Assembly (NCBI GenBank): GCA_019634595.1
Contig: JAHCBC010000005.1
Coordinates: 62,001 to 126,000, forward strand
From: Akkermansiaceae bacterium
Lineage (GTDB): Bacteria; Verrucomicrobiota; Verrucomicrobiia; Verrucomicrobiales; Akkermansiaceae
Length of the DNA stretch: 64,000 bases
Direction of reading: 5' to 3'
Program-made: the position numbers and the translations under genes
In this document: positions 29,197 through 37,258 of the stretch, one piece after another
Numbering within the stretch: position 1 is the first letter of the stretch
Layout: each line of letters begins with the position of its first letter
Notes under the pieces: generated by a model
What the model was told of the DNA's origin: nothing
Databases searched by the model: none
Seen by the model: the letters and a program-made list of their open reading frames with translations, nothing else

Positions 29197-29485
29197 ACAG
29201 CGTGACCTGCTTCCATTCCAGCAGGGTCCGGAAACCCAGTAAGTGGATCAGCCAGTTCAGCAGGATCGGGACGAGCAGCAACGATTCATTCACGAGGATG
29301 TGCGCCACGTAGGGTTTCCCGTGGGGCCGGTAGTCCACCAGGGCCTTGGTCAGGATGAGAAGTTGGGGAGGGAGGCAGATGATTGCCGCCGACCAAGGGA
29401 ATGGCACGGTCGGGACAAAGACGACGAACAACAGGCCGATTATCCAGGGGAGGTGGAAATCCATGTGTTCAAGATACCATTTCAT
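29165..29485 (-). CDS. Hypothetical small membrane protein
   Basis: 106 residues from ATG 29485 (MKWYLEHMDF). Hydrophobic helices lie at about 12-30, 30-48 and 68-86, rich in Leu, Pro and Trp. It overlaps the convergent gene on the plus strand by 32 bp at its 3' end. Nothing identifies a function. Confidence 0.5.
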   Translation of the reverse strand: MKWYLEHMDFHLPWIIGLLFVVFVPTVPFPWSAAIICLPPQLLILTKALVDYRPHGKPYVAHILVNESLLLVPILLNWLIHLLGFRTLLEWKQVTLFSTACGRPFS

Positions 29486-29610
29486 CGTGATGCTTCTGCT
29501 TTGCTGTCTGGGGGAGATCAGCATGCTGGGGGCGGGGGAGGATTACTGCCAGTTGATTTGTCTGTCGCTGGAGAGGAGTTTGATTTGTTCCCGGCTGGAC
29601 CGGGTGTTAC

Positions 29611-29634
29611 TGGAATCCCTAGTAGGGAGTTCCA
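29611..29634. promoter_or_regulatory. Inverted repeat upstream of cysJ, possible operator
   Basis: TCCCTAGTAGGGA (29616-29628) is embedded in outer arms TGGAA and TTCCA, giving a nearly perfect dyad about 140 bp before cysJ. It is shorter than, and unlike, the REPIN families here, and no second copy was noticed. It may be the site of the regulator of the sulfur assimilation genes. A TATAAA hexamer at 29696-29701 could be a -10 element. Confidence 0.35.
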
Positions 29635-29773
29635 GACGTCCCCCCCGCCCGCCGTTCGCCCGTTTTCCTGTCCGGCTGTACAGTGCATTGCCCGATATAA
29701 ATGTTGCGTTCGTTGGGAATTGGCTGCATTTTCTCGCCGAAACCTCACAAAAAGAGGTAAGGAACTAAGGATT

Positions 29774-31549
29774 ATGCTGCCTGAGCACGCACCGTTTACC
29801 CCAGACCAACGCAAGGCGTTGGTCTCCATCATTGTCAGTCTCGATCCCACGCAGAAGAGCTGGCTGAGCGGTTATCTTGCCGCCACCGGTGCTTCCGTGT
29901 CCTCCGCGGCTGCCACACCCGCACCCGCGCCCTCCGCGAAGCTGACCGTGCTCTATGGCACGGAGTCCGGCAACTCCGAGACGCTGGCCGACCGCACGGT
30001 GAAGGAAGCGAAGAAGCGCGGCTTCCAGGCGGTGATGAAGAATATGTCCGACATCAAGCCCGCGGACCTTTCCAAGATCGAGAACCTGCTGGTCATCGTC
30101 TCCACCTGGGGCGACGGCGAGCCGCCGGAAACGGCCTCCGCTTTCCACAAGGAGTTCATGGCCGGTGACCTGAAACTCGGCTCCGTGCGCTACTCCGTGT
30201 GCGCGCTGGGGGACACGTCCTATGAGAAGTTCTGCCAGACGGGCAAGGACTTCGACACCCGCCTGGAGGCGCTCGGCGCGTCCCGCGTGAACCCGCGCAC
30301 CGACTGCGACGTGGACTATGAGGAAGGCTACGCCGCGTGGCTGGACGCCGCGCTCAAGGCGCTGGCCCCGACGTTCACCCCGCACCCGGTCGCGTTCAGC
30401 GCACCGGCACCCGTGGCCGCCGTGGAGTATGGGAAGAAGAATCCTTTCCCGTCCGAGATCATCGACAACGTGCTGCTCAACGGCGAGGGCACCTCGAAGG
30501 AAACCGTCCACGTGGAGTTCTCCCTGTCCGGCTCCGGCCTGACCTATGAGCCGGGCGACGCACTGGCCGTCGTGCCTTTCAACGCTCCGGATGTCGTCGC
30601 GGATGTCCTGCAGGCCGCGAAGCTGAAGGGCACCGAGGAGATCGAGGTGAAAAACGTCGGCAAGAAGCTGCTGGCGGACGCCCTGCGCGAGGACTTCGAC
30701 ATCACCGCGCTGTCCCGTGCCGTGCTGACGAAGCTGGCCGAGGCCGCCGATTCCGCATCTCTCAAGGAACTGCTCGCGGAGGACGCGAAGGACAAGCTGA
30801 AGGAATACACCTGGGGCCGCGAGATCGTCGATGCGATCGAGGATTTCGCGCCGAAGGGTCTTTCCGCCGGGGCCCTGGCGGGCATCTTCCGCAAGCTGCC
30901 GCCGCGCCTTTATTCCATCGCCTCCAGCCCGCTGGCCCATCCGGACGAGGTGCACCTCACCGTCGCCGCCGTCCGTTACGAAACCAACGGCCGGAAGCGC
31001 AAGGGCGTGGCCTCCACCTACCTCGCGGATGCCGCTAAGCCAGGGTCGAACGTCTCCATCTTCGTCCAGCCGAACAAGAACTTCCGCCTGCCCGCCGACG
31101 GCCACACCCCGGTCATCATGGTCGGCCCCGGTACCGGTGTCGCCCCGTTCCGCTCGTTCATCGAGCACCGCGGCGCGCTAGGCAGCACCGGCAAGAACTG
31201 GCTGTTCTTCGGCGACCAGCACTACCTCTACGACTTCCTCTACCAGCTCGAGTGGCAGGACCACCTCAAGAGCGGTGCGCTCAGCAAGCTGGACGTCGCG
31301 TTCTCCCGTGACCAGCCGGAGAAGGTGTATGTGCAGGACCGCATCATCGCGAATGCGAAGGAAGTCTACGCGTGGCTGGAGGAAGGCGCGCACTTCTACG
31401 TCTGTGGCGATGCCAGCCGCATGGCGCACGATGTCCACGAGGCGCTGATCTCCGTGGTCGAGTTCGAGGGCGGCGTCTCCCGCGAGGCAGCCGAGGCCTA
31501 TGTCGAGAACCTCAAGAAAACGAAACGCTACCAGCGCGACGTGTATTGA
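29774..31549 (+). CDS. cysJ: Sulfite reductase flavoprotein subunit (CysJ-like)
   Basis: 591 residues (E. coli CysJ has 599). It passes electrons from NADPH through FAD and FMN to the hemoprotein encoded next. The FMN-binding flavodoxin domain occupies about 55-200 (LYGTESGNSETLADR, STWGDGEPPE, ALGDTSYEKFCQ). The FAD domain begins near 220, with RLYSIASSP. The NADPH domain has GPGTGVAPFRSFIEHR, and the protein ends KRYQRDVY as in the family. An AGG-rich ribosome-binding region precedes ATG 29774. First gene of the cys cluster with cysI, cysH and cysK, each separated by about 100-240 bp of repeat-containing spacer. Confidence 0.94.
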   Translation: MLPEHAPFTPDQRKALVSIIVSLDPTQKSWLSGYLAATGASVSSAAATPAPAPSAKLTVLYGTESGNSETLADRTVKEAKKRGFQAVMKNMSDIKPADLSKIENLLVIVSTWGDGEPPETASAFHKEFMAGDLKLGSVRYSVCALGDTSYEKFCQTGKDFDTRLEALGASRVNPRTDCDVDYEEGYAAWLDAALKALAPTFTPHPVAFSAPAPVAAVEYGKKNPFPSEIIDNVLLNGEGTSKETVHVEFSLSGSGLTYEPGDALAVVPFNAPDVVADVLQAAKLKGTEEIEVKNVGKKLLADALREDFDITALSRAVLTKLAEAADSASLKELLAEDAKDKLKEYTWGREIVDAIEDFAPKGLSAGALAGIFRKLPPRLYSIASSPLAHPDEVHLTVAAVRYETNGRKRKGVASTYLADAAKPGSNVSIFVQPNKNFRLPADGHTPVIMVGPGTGVAPFRSFIEHRGALGSTGKNWLFFGDQHYLYDFLYQLEWQDHLKSGALSKLDVAFSRDQPEKVYVQDRIIANAKEVYAWLEEGAHFYVCGDASRMAHDVHEALISVVEFEGGVSREAAEAYVENLKKTKRYQRDVY

Positions 31550-31654
31550 AACAGTGCCGAGTGATCGGTGAGCAGTGATCAGTGAAAGATCCTGCCGCCG
31601 GTCATCTGAAGGCCCGAAACCAACTCTTCCACTGATCACTTCCTACTTCTTCCC
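31550..31654. repeat. Inverted repeat spacer between cysJ and cysI (family D)
   Basis: GTGATCGGTGAGCAGTGATCAGTG at about 31561-31584 in tandem-like units, with the inverted counterpart CCACTGATCACTTCC at about 31630-31644, ending 10 bp before the cysI start. This repeat type differs from those in the other two spacers of the cluster. Confidence 0.6.
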
Positions 31655-33376
31655 ATGTCCGACAAGAAACTCTCCGCCAACGAAGGCATCAAGACCCGCA
31701 GCAACTACCTGCGCGGCACCATCGCGGAAGGTCTGCAGGACCTTTCGACCGGCTCGCTTTCGGAGGATGACCAGCAGTTGCTGAAATTCCACGGCACCTA
31801 CCAGCAGGATGACCGCGACACCCGCGCCACCCGCCGCAAGCACAAGCTGGACAAGGCGTACTCCTTCATGATCCGCATCCGGGTTCCCGGCGGCGTGGCC
31901 ACCGCGGAGCAATGGCTGGCGACCGACCACCTGGCCACCACCTTCGCCAACGGCACCATCAAGCTGACCACCCGCCAGGCGTTCCAGTTCCACGGCATCA
32001 TCAAGTCCAACCTGAAGCGGACCATTGCCGACATCAACAAGGCGGCCATGGATACCATCGCCGCGTGCGGTGACGTGAACCGGAACGTGATGTGCAACCC
32101 GAACCCGTATCTCTCCACCGCCCACGCGGACGTGCTGAAGGCGGCGGTCGATATTTCCGCGCACCTCACCCCGCACACCCGCGCCTACCATGAGATCTGG
32201 CTGGACGGTGAGAAGGTGCAGACCTCCGAGGAGGAGCAGGAGCCGATCTACGGCAAGACCTACCTGCCGCGGAAGTTCAAGATCACCATCGCCGTGCCAC
32301 CGAGCAATGACGTGGACATTTTCGCCAACTGCCTTTCCTTCATCGCCATCGTCGAGGGCGGGAAGGTCGTCGGCTACAACGTCGCCGTCGGCGGCGGCAT
32401 GGGCTCCACCCACGGGAACGAGGCCACCTACCCGCGTCTTGCGGACGTCATCGGCTACTGCACCGCGGAGCAGGTCGTGGATGTTTCCGAGAAGGTGGTG
32501 ATGGTCCAGCGTGACTTCGGCGACCGCACGGACCGGAAGCACTCCCGCTTCAAGTACACCGTGGACGACCACGGCCCGGAGTGGATCCTGGCGAAGCTCA
32601 ACGAATACCTCGGCTACGACCTGGAGCCGGCGCGTCCATATGAGTTCGTGGACAACGGCGACCGTTTCGGCTGGCAGGAAGACCCGAACGGGAACTTCCA
32701 CTACACCATGTTCGTGGAAGGTGGCCGCGTGCTCGACACGCCGTCCTACCCCATGCGCACCGGCCTGCGCGAGATCGCGAAGGTGCATGACGGCGACTTC
32801 CGCCTGACCGCGAACCAGAACCTCATGATCGCCAACATTTCTCCGGCGAAGCGCGTCCAGATCGAGGCGCTGATGGAGCAGTACGGCATCAAGGACAGCC
32901 ATGAGAAAAGCGCGCTGCGCCTCAGTTCCATCGCCTGCGTCGCCCTGCCGACGTGCGGCCTGGCCCTGGCGGAAGCGGAACGCTACCTGCCACAGGTCGT
33001 CACGGATTTGGAGGAGACGGTGGAAGAAGTCGGCCTGCGCCACGACGCCATCACCATCCGCATGACCGGCTGTCCCAACGGCTGCGGCCGTCCGTTCATC
33101 GCGGAGATCGGCTTCGTCGGTCGTGGTCCGGACCGCTACAACGTCTACCTGGGTGGCGGTCACGCCGGCCAGCGCCTGAATAAGCTCTACCGCCAGGACC
33201 TCCCGGCGGCGGAGATCAAGCCACTGCTCACACCCATCCTCAGCCACTACGCCAAGGAACGGAACGAAGGCGAACGCTTCGGCGACTTCGTCATCCGCAC
33301 CGGCTACGTCGCCGCCACGGTGCAGGGCAAGGACTTCCACGCCAACATCCGGACGGAGGCCACCGCCGCCGTCTGA
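31655..33376 (+). CDS. cysI: Sulfite reductase hemoprotein subunit (CysI-like)
   Basis: 573 residues (E. coli CysI 570). It reduces sulfite to sulfide by six electrons using siroheme coupled to a [4Fe-4S] cluster. Visible are RRKHKLDKAYSFMIRIRVPGG, the TTRQAFQFHGI substrate and siroheme motif, and the cluster ligands in CVALPTC (C-x5-C) and GCPNGCGRP (C-x3-C). The N-terminus (MSDKKLSANEGIKTRSNYLRGTI) is standard. It follows cysJ with 105 bp between, so the two subunits of NADPH-sulfite reductase are encoded together. Confidence 0.96.
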   Translation: MSDKKLSANEGIKTRSNYLRGTIAEGLQDLSTGSLSEDDQQLLKFHGTYQQDDRDTRATRRKHKLDKAYSFMIRIRVPGGVATAEQWLATDHLATTFANGTIKLTTRQAFQFHGIIKSNLKRTIADINKAAMDTIAACGDVNRNVMCNPNPYLSTAHADVLKAAVDISAHLTPHTRAYHEIWLDGEKVQTSEEEQEPIYGKTYLPRKFKITIAVPPSNDVDIFANCLSFIAIVEGGKVVGYNVAVGGGMGSTHGNEATYPRLADVIGYCTAEQVVDVSEKVVMVQRDFGDRTDRKHSRFKYTVDDHGPEWILAKLNEYLGYDLEPARPYEFVDNGDRFGWQEDPNGNFHYTMFVEGGRVLDTPSYPMRTGLREIAKVHDGDFRLTANQNLMIANISPAKRVQIEALMEQYGIKDSHEKSALRLSSIACVALPTCGLALAEAERYLPQVVTDLEETVEEVGLRHDAITIRMTGCPNGCGRPFIAEIGFVGRGPDRYNVYLGGGHAGQRLNKLYRQDLPAAEIKPLLTPILSHYAKERNEGERFGDFVIRTGYVAATVQGKDFHANIRTEATAAV

Positions 33377-33409
33377 TATTATTGTCCGCCACCTGATCCA
33401 GAAGAAATC

Positions 33410-33543
33410 AAACCGCAGATGAACACAGATTCACGCAGATGAAGAGAATGGATGGGGAATGATGAGTTGGAGATCCCGGGTCTCCGGCATCCGTCATCCC
33501 ATTCCTTCCATCTGCGTCCATCCCGTCCATCTGTGGTTGAAGA
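33410..33543. repeat. Inverted repeat spacer between cysI and cysH (family C)
   Basis: The left arm at 33410-33448 (AACCGCAGATGAACACAGAT and continuation) and the right arm at 33499-33543 (ATCTGCGTCCATCCCGTCCA, then CATCTGTGGTT) are inverted copies. The family also occurs at 876-1215 and, as a single arm, at 43431-43475. Confidence 0.65.
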
Positions 33544-33615
33544 ATCCACTTATCCGGGAATCACCGGTTGAAATGCCGCGATCCCCGTTGATCCAACAAA
33601 AAACAATTCATCGTC

Positions 33616-34359
33616 ATGGAAGCGCTCAAATTTGAAATCCCCGCGATCGCCGATGTCGATCCGGCAGCCCTTTCCGCGGAACTCGCGCCGCTGCGCGTGG
33701 GGGAGCGTCTGGCGTTGCTGCATGAACGGCTGGGTGACCGCCTCGTCGCCTCCACCAGCTTCGGCATCCAGGCCGCGGTGATGCTCAAGCTCATCAACGA
33801 CCATGCGCCGAAGATCCCCGTCGTCTTCATCGACACCGGCTTTCTGTTCCCGGAAACCTACCGGTATGCGGAGGAGCTGATGTCGAAGCTGAGCATCGAC
33901 CTCCGCGTCTATCACCCGCAGTACTCCGCCGCCCGCATCCAGGCGCTGTGGGGGAACCTCTGGGACCAGGGGAAGGAAGGCGCGGACAAATACGGCCTCA
34001 TCACCAAGGTGGAGCCGATGAACCGCGCGCTGCGTGAGACCGGCGCCGACGTCTGGATCAGCGGCCTGCGCCGCTCCCAGTCCAGCACCCGCGCGGAGCG
34101 TCCGTTCGTGGAACAGCAGAAGCGCACCATCAAGACCTACCCCATCCTCGACTGGGCGGACGCCCAGGTGGACCTCTACTACCACCAGAACGGCCTGCCG
34201 CGCCACCCGCTGGCGGAGAAGGGCTACGTCACCATGGGTGACTGGCACAGCACCCGCCCTGTCGATGAAAACGGCGACGCGGAGTCCACCCGCTACGGCG
34301 GCCAGAAGTACGAGTGCGGTCTTCACCTTGACTCCGGCACCTCGGATTTCCAAATCTAA
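33616..34359 (+). CDS. cysH: Phosphoadenylyl-sulfate (PAPS) reductase
   Basis: 247 residues. It reduces PAPS to sulfite with thioredoxin or glutaredoxin as donor. It has the PP-loop-type fold with TSFGIQAAVMLKL, VVFIDTGFLFPETY and SGLRRSQSSTRA, and the C-terminal catalytic Cys in KYECGLH. The extra CC...CxxC cluster ligands of APS reductases are absent from the middle of the protein, which favours PAPS as substrate. Part of the cys cluster; cysD, cysN and cysC are not in the window. Confidence 0.92.
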   Translation: MEALKFEIPAIADVDPAALSAELAPLRVGERLALLHERLGDRLVASTSFGIQAAVMLKLINDHAPKIPVVFIDTGFLFPETYRYAEELMSKLSIDLRVYHPQYSAARIQALWGNLWDQGKEGADKYGLITKVEPMNRALRETGADVWISGLRRSQSSTRAERPFVEQQKRTIKTYPILDWADAQVDLYYHQNGLPRHPLAEKGYVTMGDWHSTRPVDENGDAESTRYGGQKYECGLHLDSGTSDFQI

Positions 34360-34380
34360 CGAAGGTCAACGGCCATCAGT

Positions 34381-34424
34381 CAGCGGTCACCTCTTTCCCG
34401 ATGGCCAATGACCGGTGACCGCTG
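34381..34424. repeat. Inverted repeat between cysH and cysK (family H)
   Basis: CAGCGGTCACC (34381-34391) and GGTGACCGCTG (34414-34424) are perfect inverted copies separated by 22 nt, with further partly matching flanks (GGCCATCAG / GATGGCC). It is the third different repeat type in the spacers of the cys cluster. Confidence 0.55.
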
Positions 34425-34463
34425 GCGGGCCCCATTTTTCCTAACCCCGAATAAATCGACACC

Positions 34464-35426
34464 ATGGCATTGGCAGAAAACATGGTTGCCACCGTTGGCA
34501 ACACCCCGCTCATCCGCCTCAATCATCTCACACAGGGACTCGACGCAGAGATCTATGTGAAGGCTGAGTTCTTCAACCCTCTCTTCAGTGTGAAAGATCG
34601 TATTGGCAAGGCCATGATCGAGGCTGCCGAGAAGGACGGATCCCTGAAACCCGGCGGTCTCATCATCGAGCCGACCTCCGGCAACACCGGCATCGCGCTG
34701 GCCTTCGTGGCCCGTGCGAAAGGCTACCGCATCATCCTGACCATGCCGGAGAGCATGTCGCTGGAGCGCCGCGTGCTCCTGCGCCTGCTGGGCGCGGAGA
34801 TCGTCCTCACTCCGCGTGCGCGCGGCATGGGCGGTGCCATCGCGAAGGCGAAGCAGCTCATCGAGGAGAATCCCGGCTCCTTCGGCCCCGGCCAGTTCGA
34901 CAACCCGGCCAACCCGCAGGTCCACCGTGAGACCACCGCCGAGGAGATCTGGAAGGATCTCGATGGCAACATCGACGCCTTCGTCGCCGGTGTAGGCACC
35001 GGCGGCACCATCACCGGCGTGGGTGAGGTCATCAAGTCGCGCAAGCCGGACTTCAAGGTCTTCGCCGTCGAGCCGACCGCCAGCCCCGTCATTTCCGGCG
35101 GCGCACCCGGTCCGCACATGATCCAGGGCATCGGCGCCGGATTCATTCCCGGCAACCTGAACACCTCCATCATCGACGAGGTCATCCAGGTTTCCAATGA
35201 CGACGCCTTCGCCACCGCGCAGGCGCTCGCCCAGCTCGAAGGCCTCCCGGCCGGCATCTCCACCGGTGCCAACGTCTGGTCCGCCATCCAGCTCGCCAAG
35301 CGTCCGGAGTACAAAGGCAAGAAGATCGTCACCGTCGGCTGCTCCTCCACGGAGCGCTACCTCTCCACCCCGCTGGCTGAAAAGGTCCGCGAGGAGGTGT
35401 CGAACCTGCCCGTCGCGGAGATCTGA
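34464..35426 (+). CDS. cysK: Cysteine synthase A (O-acetylserine sulfhydrylase)
   Basis: 320 residues. PLP enzyme joining sulfide to O-acetylserine, the last step of assimilation encoded by this cluster. Visible are VGNTPLIRLN, the PLP lysine Lys44 in FSVKDRIGKAM, the substrate loop EPTSGNTGIALA, and the phosphate-binding loop GVGTGGTITGVGE. The C-terminus ends VSNLPVAEI. Length and motifs are fully typical. A clear terminator follows. Confidence 0.96.
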   Translation: MALAENMVATVGNTPLIRLNHLTQGLDAEIYVKAEFFNPLFSVKDRIGKAMIEAAEKDGSLKPGGLIIEPTSGNTGIALAFVARAKGYRIILTMPESMSLERRVLLRLLGAEIVLTPRARGMGGAIAKAKQLIEENPGSFGPGQFDNPANPQVHRETTAEEIWKDLDGNIDAFVAGVGTGGTITGVGEVIKSRKPDFKVFAVEPTASPVISGGAPGPHMIQGIGAGFIPGNLNTSIIDEVIQVSNDDAFATAQALAQLEGLPAGISTGANVWSAIQLAKRPEYKGKKIVTVGCSSTERYLSTPLAEKVREEVSNLPVAEI

Positions 35427-35450
35427 TTGATTTCCCCGTATCTCTCCGAA

Positions 35451-35486
35451 GCCGCGTCTCCCCACGGAGGCGCGGCTTTTTTCTTT
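35451..35486 (+). terminator. Rho-independent terminator after cysK
   Basis: GCCGCG-TCTCC pairs with GGAG-GCGCGGC around a short CCAC loop, followed by TTTTTTCTTT. It lies 25 bp after the cysK stop and closes the sulfur assimilation cluster. Confidence 0.88.
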
Positions 35487-35533
35487 ATCCTTTCGGATAC
35501 CATTTTCCCGTTGCCGGCAAATGGCCGGTAAGG

Positions 35534-35715
35534 AGGGTGGACATTGCGGCAGAGCCGCCATGTCCGCTACGCTCCCATTCCTGTCCACCGGCTGCAATGG
35601 GAACCCATTGCAAAGGCATTCAGAAACACATCCACCGTTTCCTGCTCCGCCAATGCCGCTGGTGGACAAGATGGGATGTAAGCGGACAGAGCGGCTCTGC
35701 CGCAATGTCCACCCT
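35534..35715. repeat. Family E two-armed palindromic element
   Basis: Arm 35534-35568 (AGGGTGGACATTGCGGCAGA and on) matches the reverse complement of 35681-35715 at 33 of 35 positions. Each arm contains an internal hairpin (GCGGCAGAGCCGC and GCGGCTCTGCCGC). Inner segments TGTCCACCGGCTGCAATGGG and CCAATGCCGCTGGTGGACA are also inverted relatives. The overall shape is that of a REPIN-like composite. Confidence 0.7.
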
Positions 35716-35763
35716 GCCTACTCAAAGATTGCCCGCCGCCCTCTGAAATCGTTTCTTCCCTGC

Positions 35764-36114
35764 ATGAGTGATTCGATTGCCGCGCTGACCGGGCGCATCC
35801 AGGGCTTCGTGGATGCGCGGGAGTGGCGGAAATACCACAATGCGAAGGACCTTTCCGTGGCCATCGCCGCGGAGGCTGGCGAACTGATGCAGCACTTCGT
35901 CTGGCAGCAGGATGACCAGATCGCGGCGCGGGTGGAGGCACGGCGGGATGAGATCGCCTCGGAGATCGCGGACGTCGGCATCCTGCTTTTCGAACTGGCG
36001 GACAATCTGGGACTGAAGCTGGGCGAGGTGATGGAGGCGAAGATCGCCAACAACGAGCTGCGCTACCCGGTGGAGAAGGCGCGCGGGAACAACCTGAAGT
36101 ATTCGGAGCTTTGA
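35764..36114 (+). CDS. MazG-like nucleotide pyrophosphohydrolase
   Basis: 116 residues, the size of single-domain MazG/dCTPase (RS21-C6-like) proteins that hydrolyse noncanonical or excess nucleoside triphosphates to monophosphates. The metal-binding helices are visible: SVAIAAEAGELMQHF (ExxE) and DEIASEIADVGILLFELAD (ExxD). The C-terminal YPVEKARGNNLKYSEL is typical. The stop overlaps the proposed TTG start of rsmH (TTGA), suggesting coupling. Confidence 0.9.
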   Translation: MSDSIAALTGRIQGFVDAREWRKYHNAKDLSVAIAAEAGELMQHFVWQQDDQIAARVEARRDEIASEIADVGILLFELADNLGLKLGEVMEAKIANNELRYPVEKARGNNLKYSEL

Positions 36115-37130
36115 GCGAGGAACCGTCACCACGCCCGCCACGCCGGAAGCGCTACAGCGGAAAGAACCCGCGGCGTTTCGAGGACAAGTACAAGGAACAC
36201 GATCCGGAGAAATACGCGGACACCGTGGCGAAGGTGATCGCCTCCGGGAAGACTCCGGCGGGAGCGCATGTCCCGATCATGGTGGAGGAATGCCTTTCAG
36301 CGCTGGCGCTGGAGCCGGGCATGCGCGGTGTGGATGGCACGCTGGGCTATGGCGGCCATGCCTCGCGGATCCTGGAAATGATTTCCCCCGGCGGGCATCT
36401 CACCGGGTTGGACCTCGATCCCATCGAGATGCCGAAGACAGAGGCCAGGCTGCGGCAGAAGGGCTTCGGGGAAAAAATGTTCCGCGCGGTGAAGTCGAAC
36501 TACGCGGGCATCGCGAAGGTGCTGGCGGGGGAACAGGTGGACTTCGTGTTCGCGGACTTCGGTTGTTCCTCCATGCAGTTCGACGATCCGTCGCGTGGTT
36601 TCAGTTTCAAGACGGCGGGACCGCTGGACATGCGGATGAACCCGCAGCGGGGTGTTTCCGCAGCGGATTGGCTGGCGAAGACCGGCGCGGAGAAGTTGGA
36701 GAAGGCCCTGTGGGACAACTCCGACGAGCCGCGTGCGGAATCCCTCTCCCAAGCGCTGGCCGGGAAGCATTTCAAAACCACCACCGAACTCGCGGAGGCC
36801 ATCCGTGGGGCGGTGCGGGCGGACGAGGAGGAACTGGACAAGACGGTGCGCCGGGTTTTCCAGGCCATCCGCATCGCCGTGAACGAAGAGTTCACCGCCA
36901 TCGATGCCTTCCTGCGTGCCGTGCTCGGTTGCCTGAAACCCGGTGGCCGCGTCGCGGTGCTGACCTTTCACTCCGGAGAGGACCGGCGGGTGAAGCTCGC
37001 GTTCAAGGCAGGCCTGCGGGACGGCATCTATGCAGGGATCAGCGACGGCCCTGTCGTCGCCGGCGCGGAGGAACGTCGGATGAACCCGCGCAGCTCCCCG
37101 GCGAAGCTGAGGTGGGCGGTAAAGGCGTGA
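36111..37130 (+). CDS. rsmH: 16S rRNA (cytosine(1402)-N4)-methyltransferase, divergent
   Basis: 339 residues. It methylates C1402 of 16S rRNA using AdoMet. Motifs: HVPIMVEECLSAL, GVDGTLGYGGHASRIL (AdoMet loop), FADFGCSSMQFDDPSRGFSF (usually DLGxSSxQLD), PLDMRMNP, AVLTFHSGEDRRVK (usually FHSLEDR) and NPRSSPAKLR. Several consensus positions are altered, so it is somewhat diverged. A basic N-terminal extension of about 50 residues precedes the core. The proposed start is TTG 36111, overlapping the previous stop; no better start precedes the core. RsmH genes usually lie in the cell-division cluster with ftsI and mur genes, which is absent here. Confidence 0.87.
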   Translation: MSEEPSPRPPRRKRYSGKNPRRFEDKYKEHDPEKYADTVAKVIASGKTPAGAHVPIMVEECLSALALEPGMRGVDGTLGYGGHASRILEMISPGGHLTGLDLDPIEMPKTEARLRQKGFGEKMFRAVKSNYAGIAKVLAGEQVDFVFADFGCSSMQFDDPSRGFSFKTAGPLDMRMNPQRGVSAADWLAKTGAEKLEKALWDNSDEPRAESLSQALAGKHFKTTTELAEAIRGAVRADEEELDKTVRRVFQAIRIAVNEEFTAIDAFLRAVLGCLKPGGRVAVLTFHSGEDRRVKLAFKAGLRDGIYAGISDGPVVAGAEERRMNPRSSPAKLRWAVKA

Positions 37131-37156
37131 CGGAGCGCGGACTTCAGTCCGCTTGG
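37131..37156. repeat. Family A hairpin directly after rsmH
   Basis: CGGAGC followed by GCGGACTTCAGTCCGC (37137-37152) and TTGG. The flank begins at the base after the rsmH stop. The opposite arm is not recognisable, so this is a solitary copy. Confidence 0.55.
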
Positions 37157-37258
37157 CATCGCAAAGATGGAGGGATCACTCCGCTGCACCCATGCGGGCG
37201 GGCTTGCCCCACTTTCGGGGGGCTTGCGGGGGAGTGGAAGATCCTGCTAGAAGCGAGG

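Larger units (their letters stand above)
35427..35763. other. Spacer of about 340 bp between cysK and the MazG-like gene
   Basis: It holds the cysK terminator and one large repeat element, and no gene is supported. Any open frame across it is a translation of the repeat. Confidence 0.7.

Noticed and set aside
31643..33340. Open frame of 565 codons on the minus strand
   Set aside because: Antisense to cysI, whose siroheme and cluster motifs prove the plus-strand frame.
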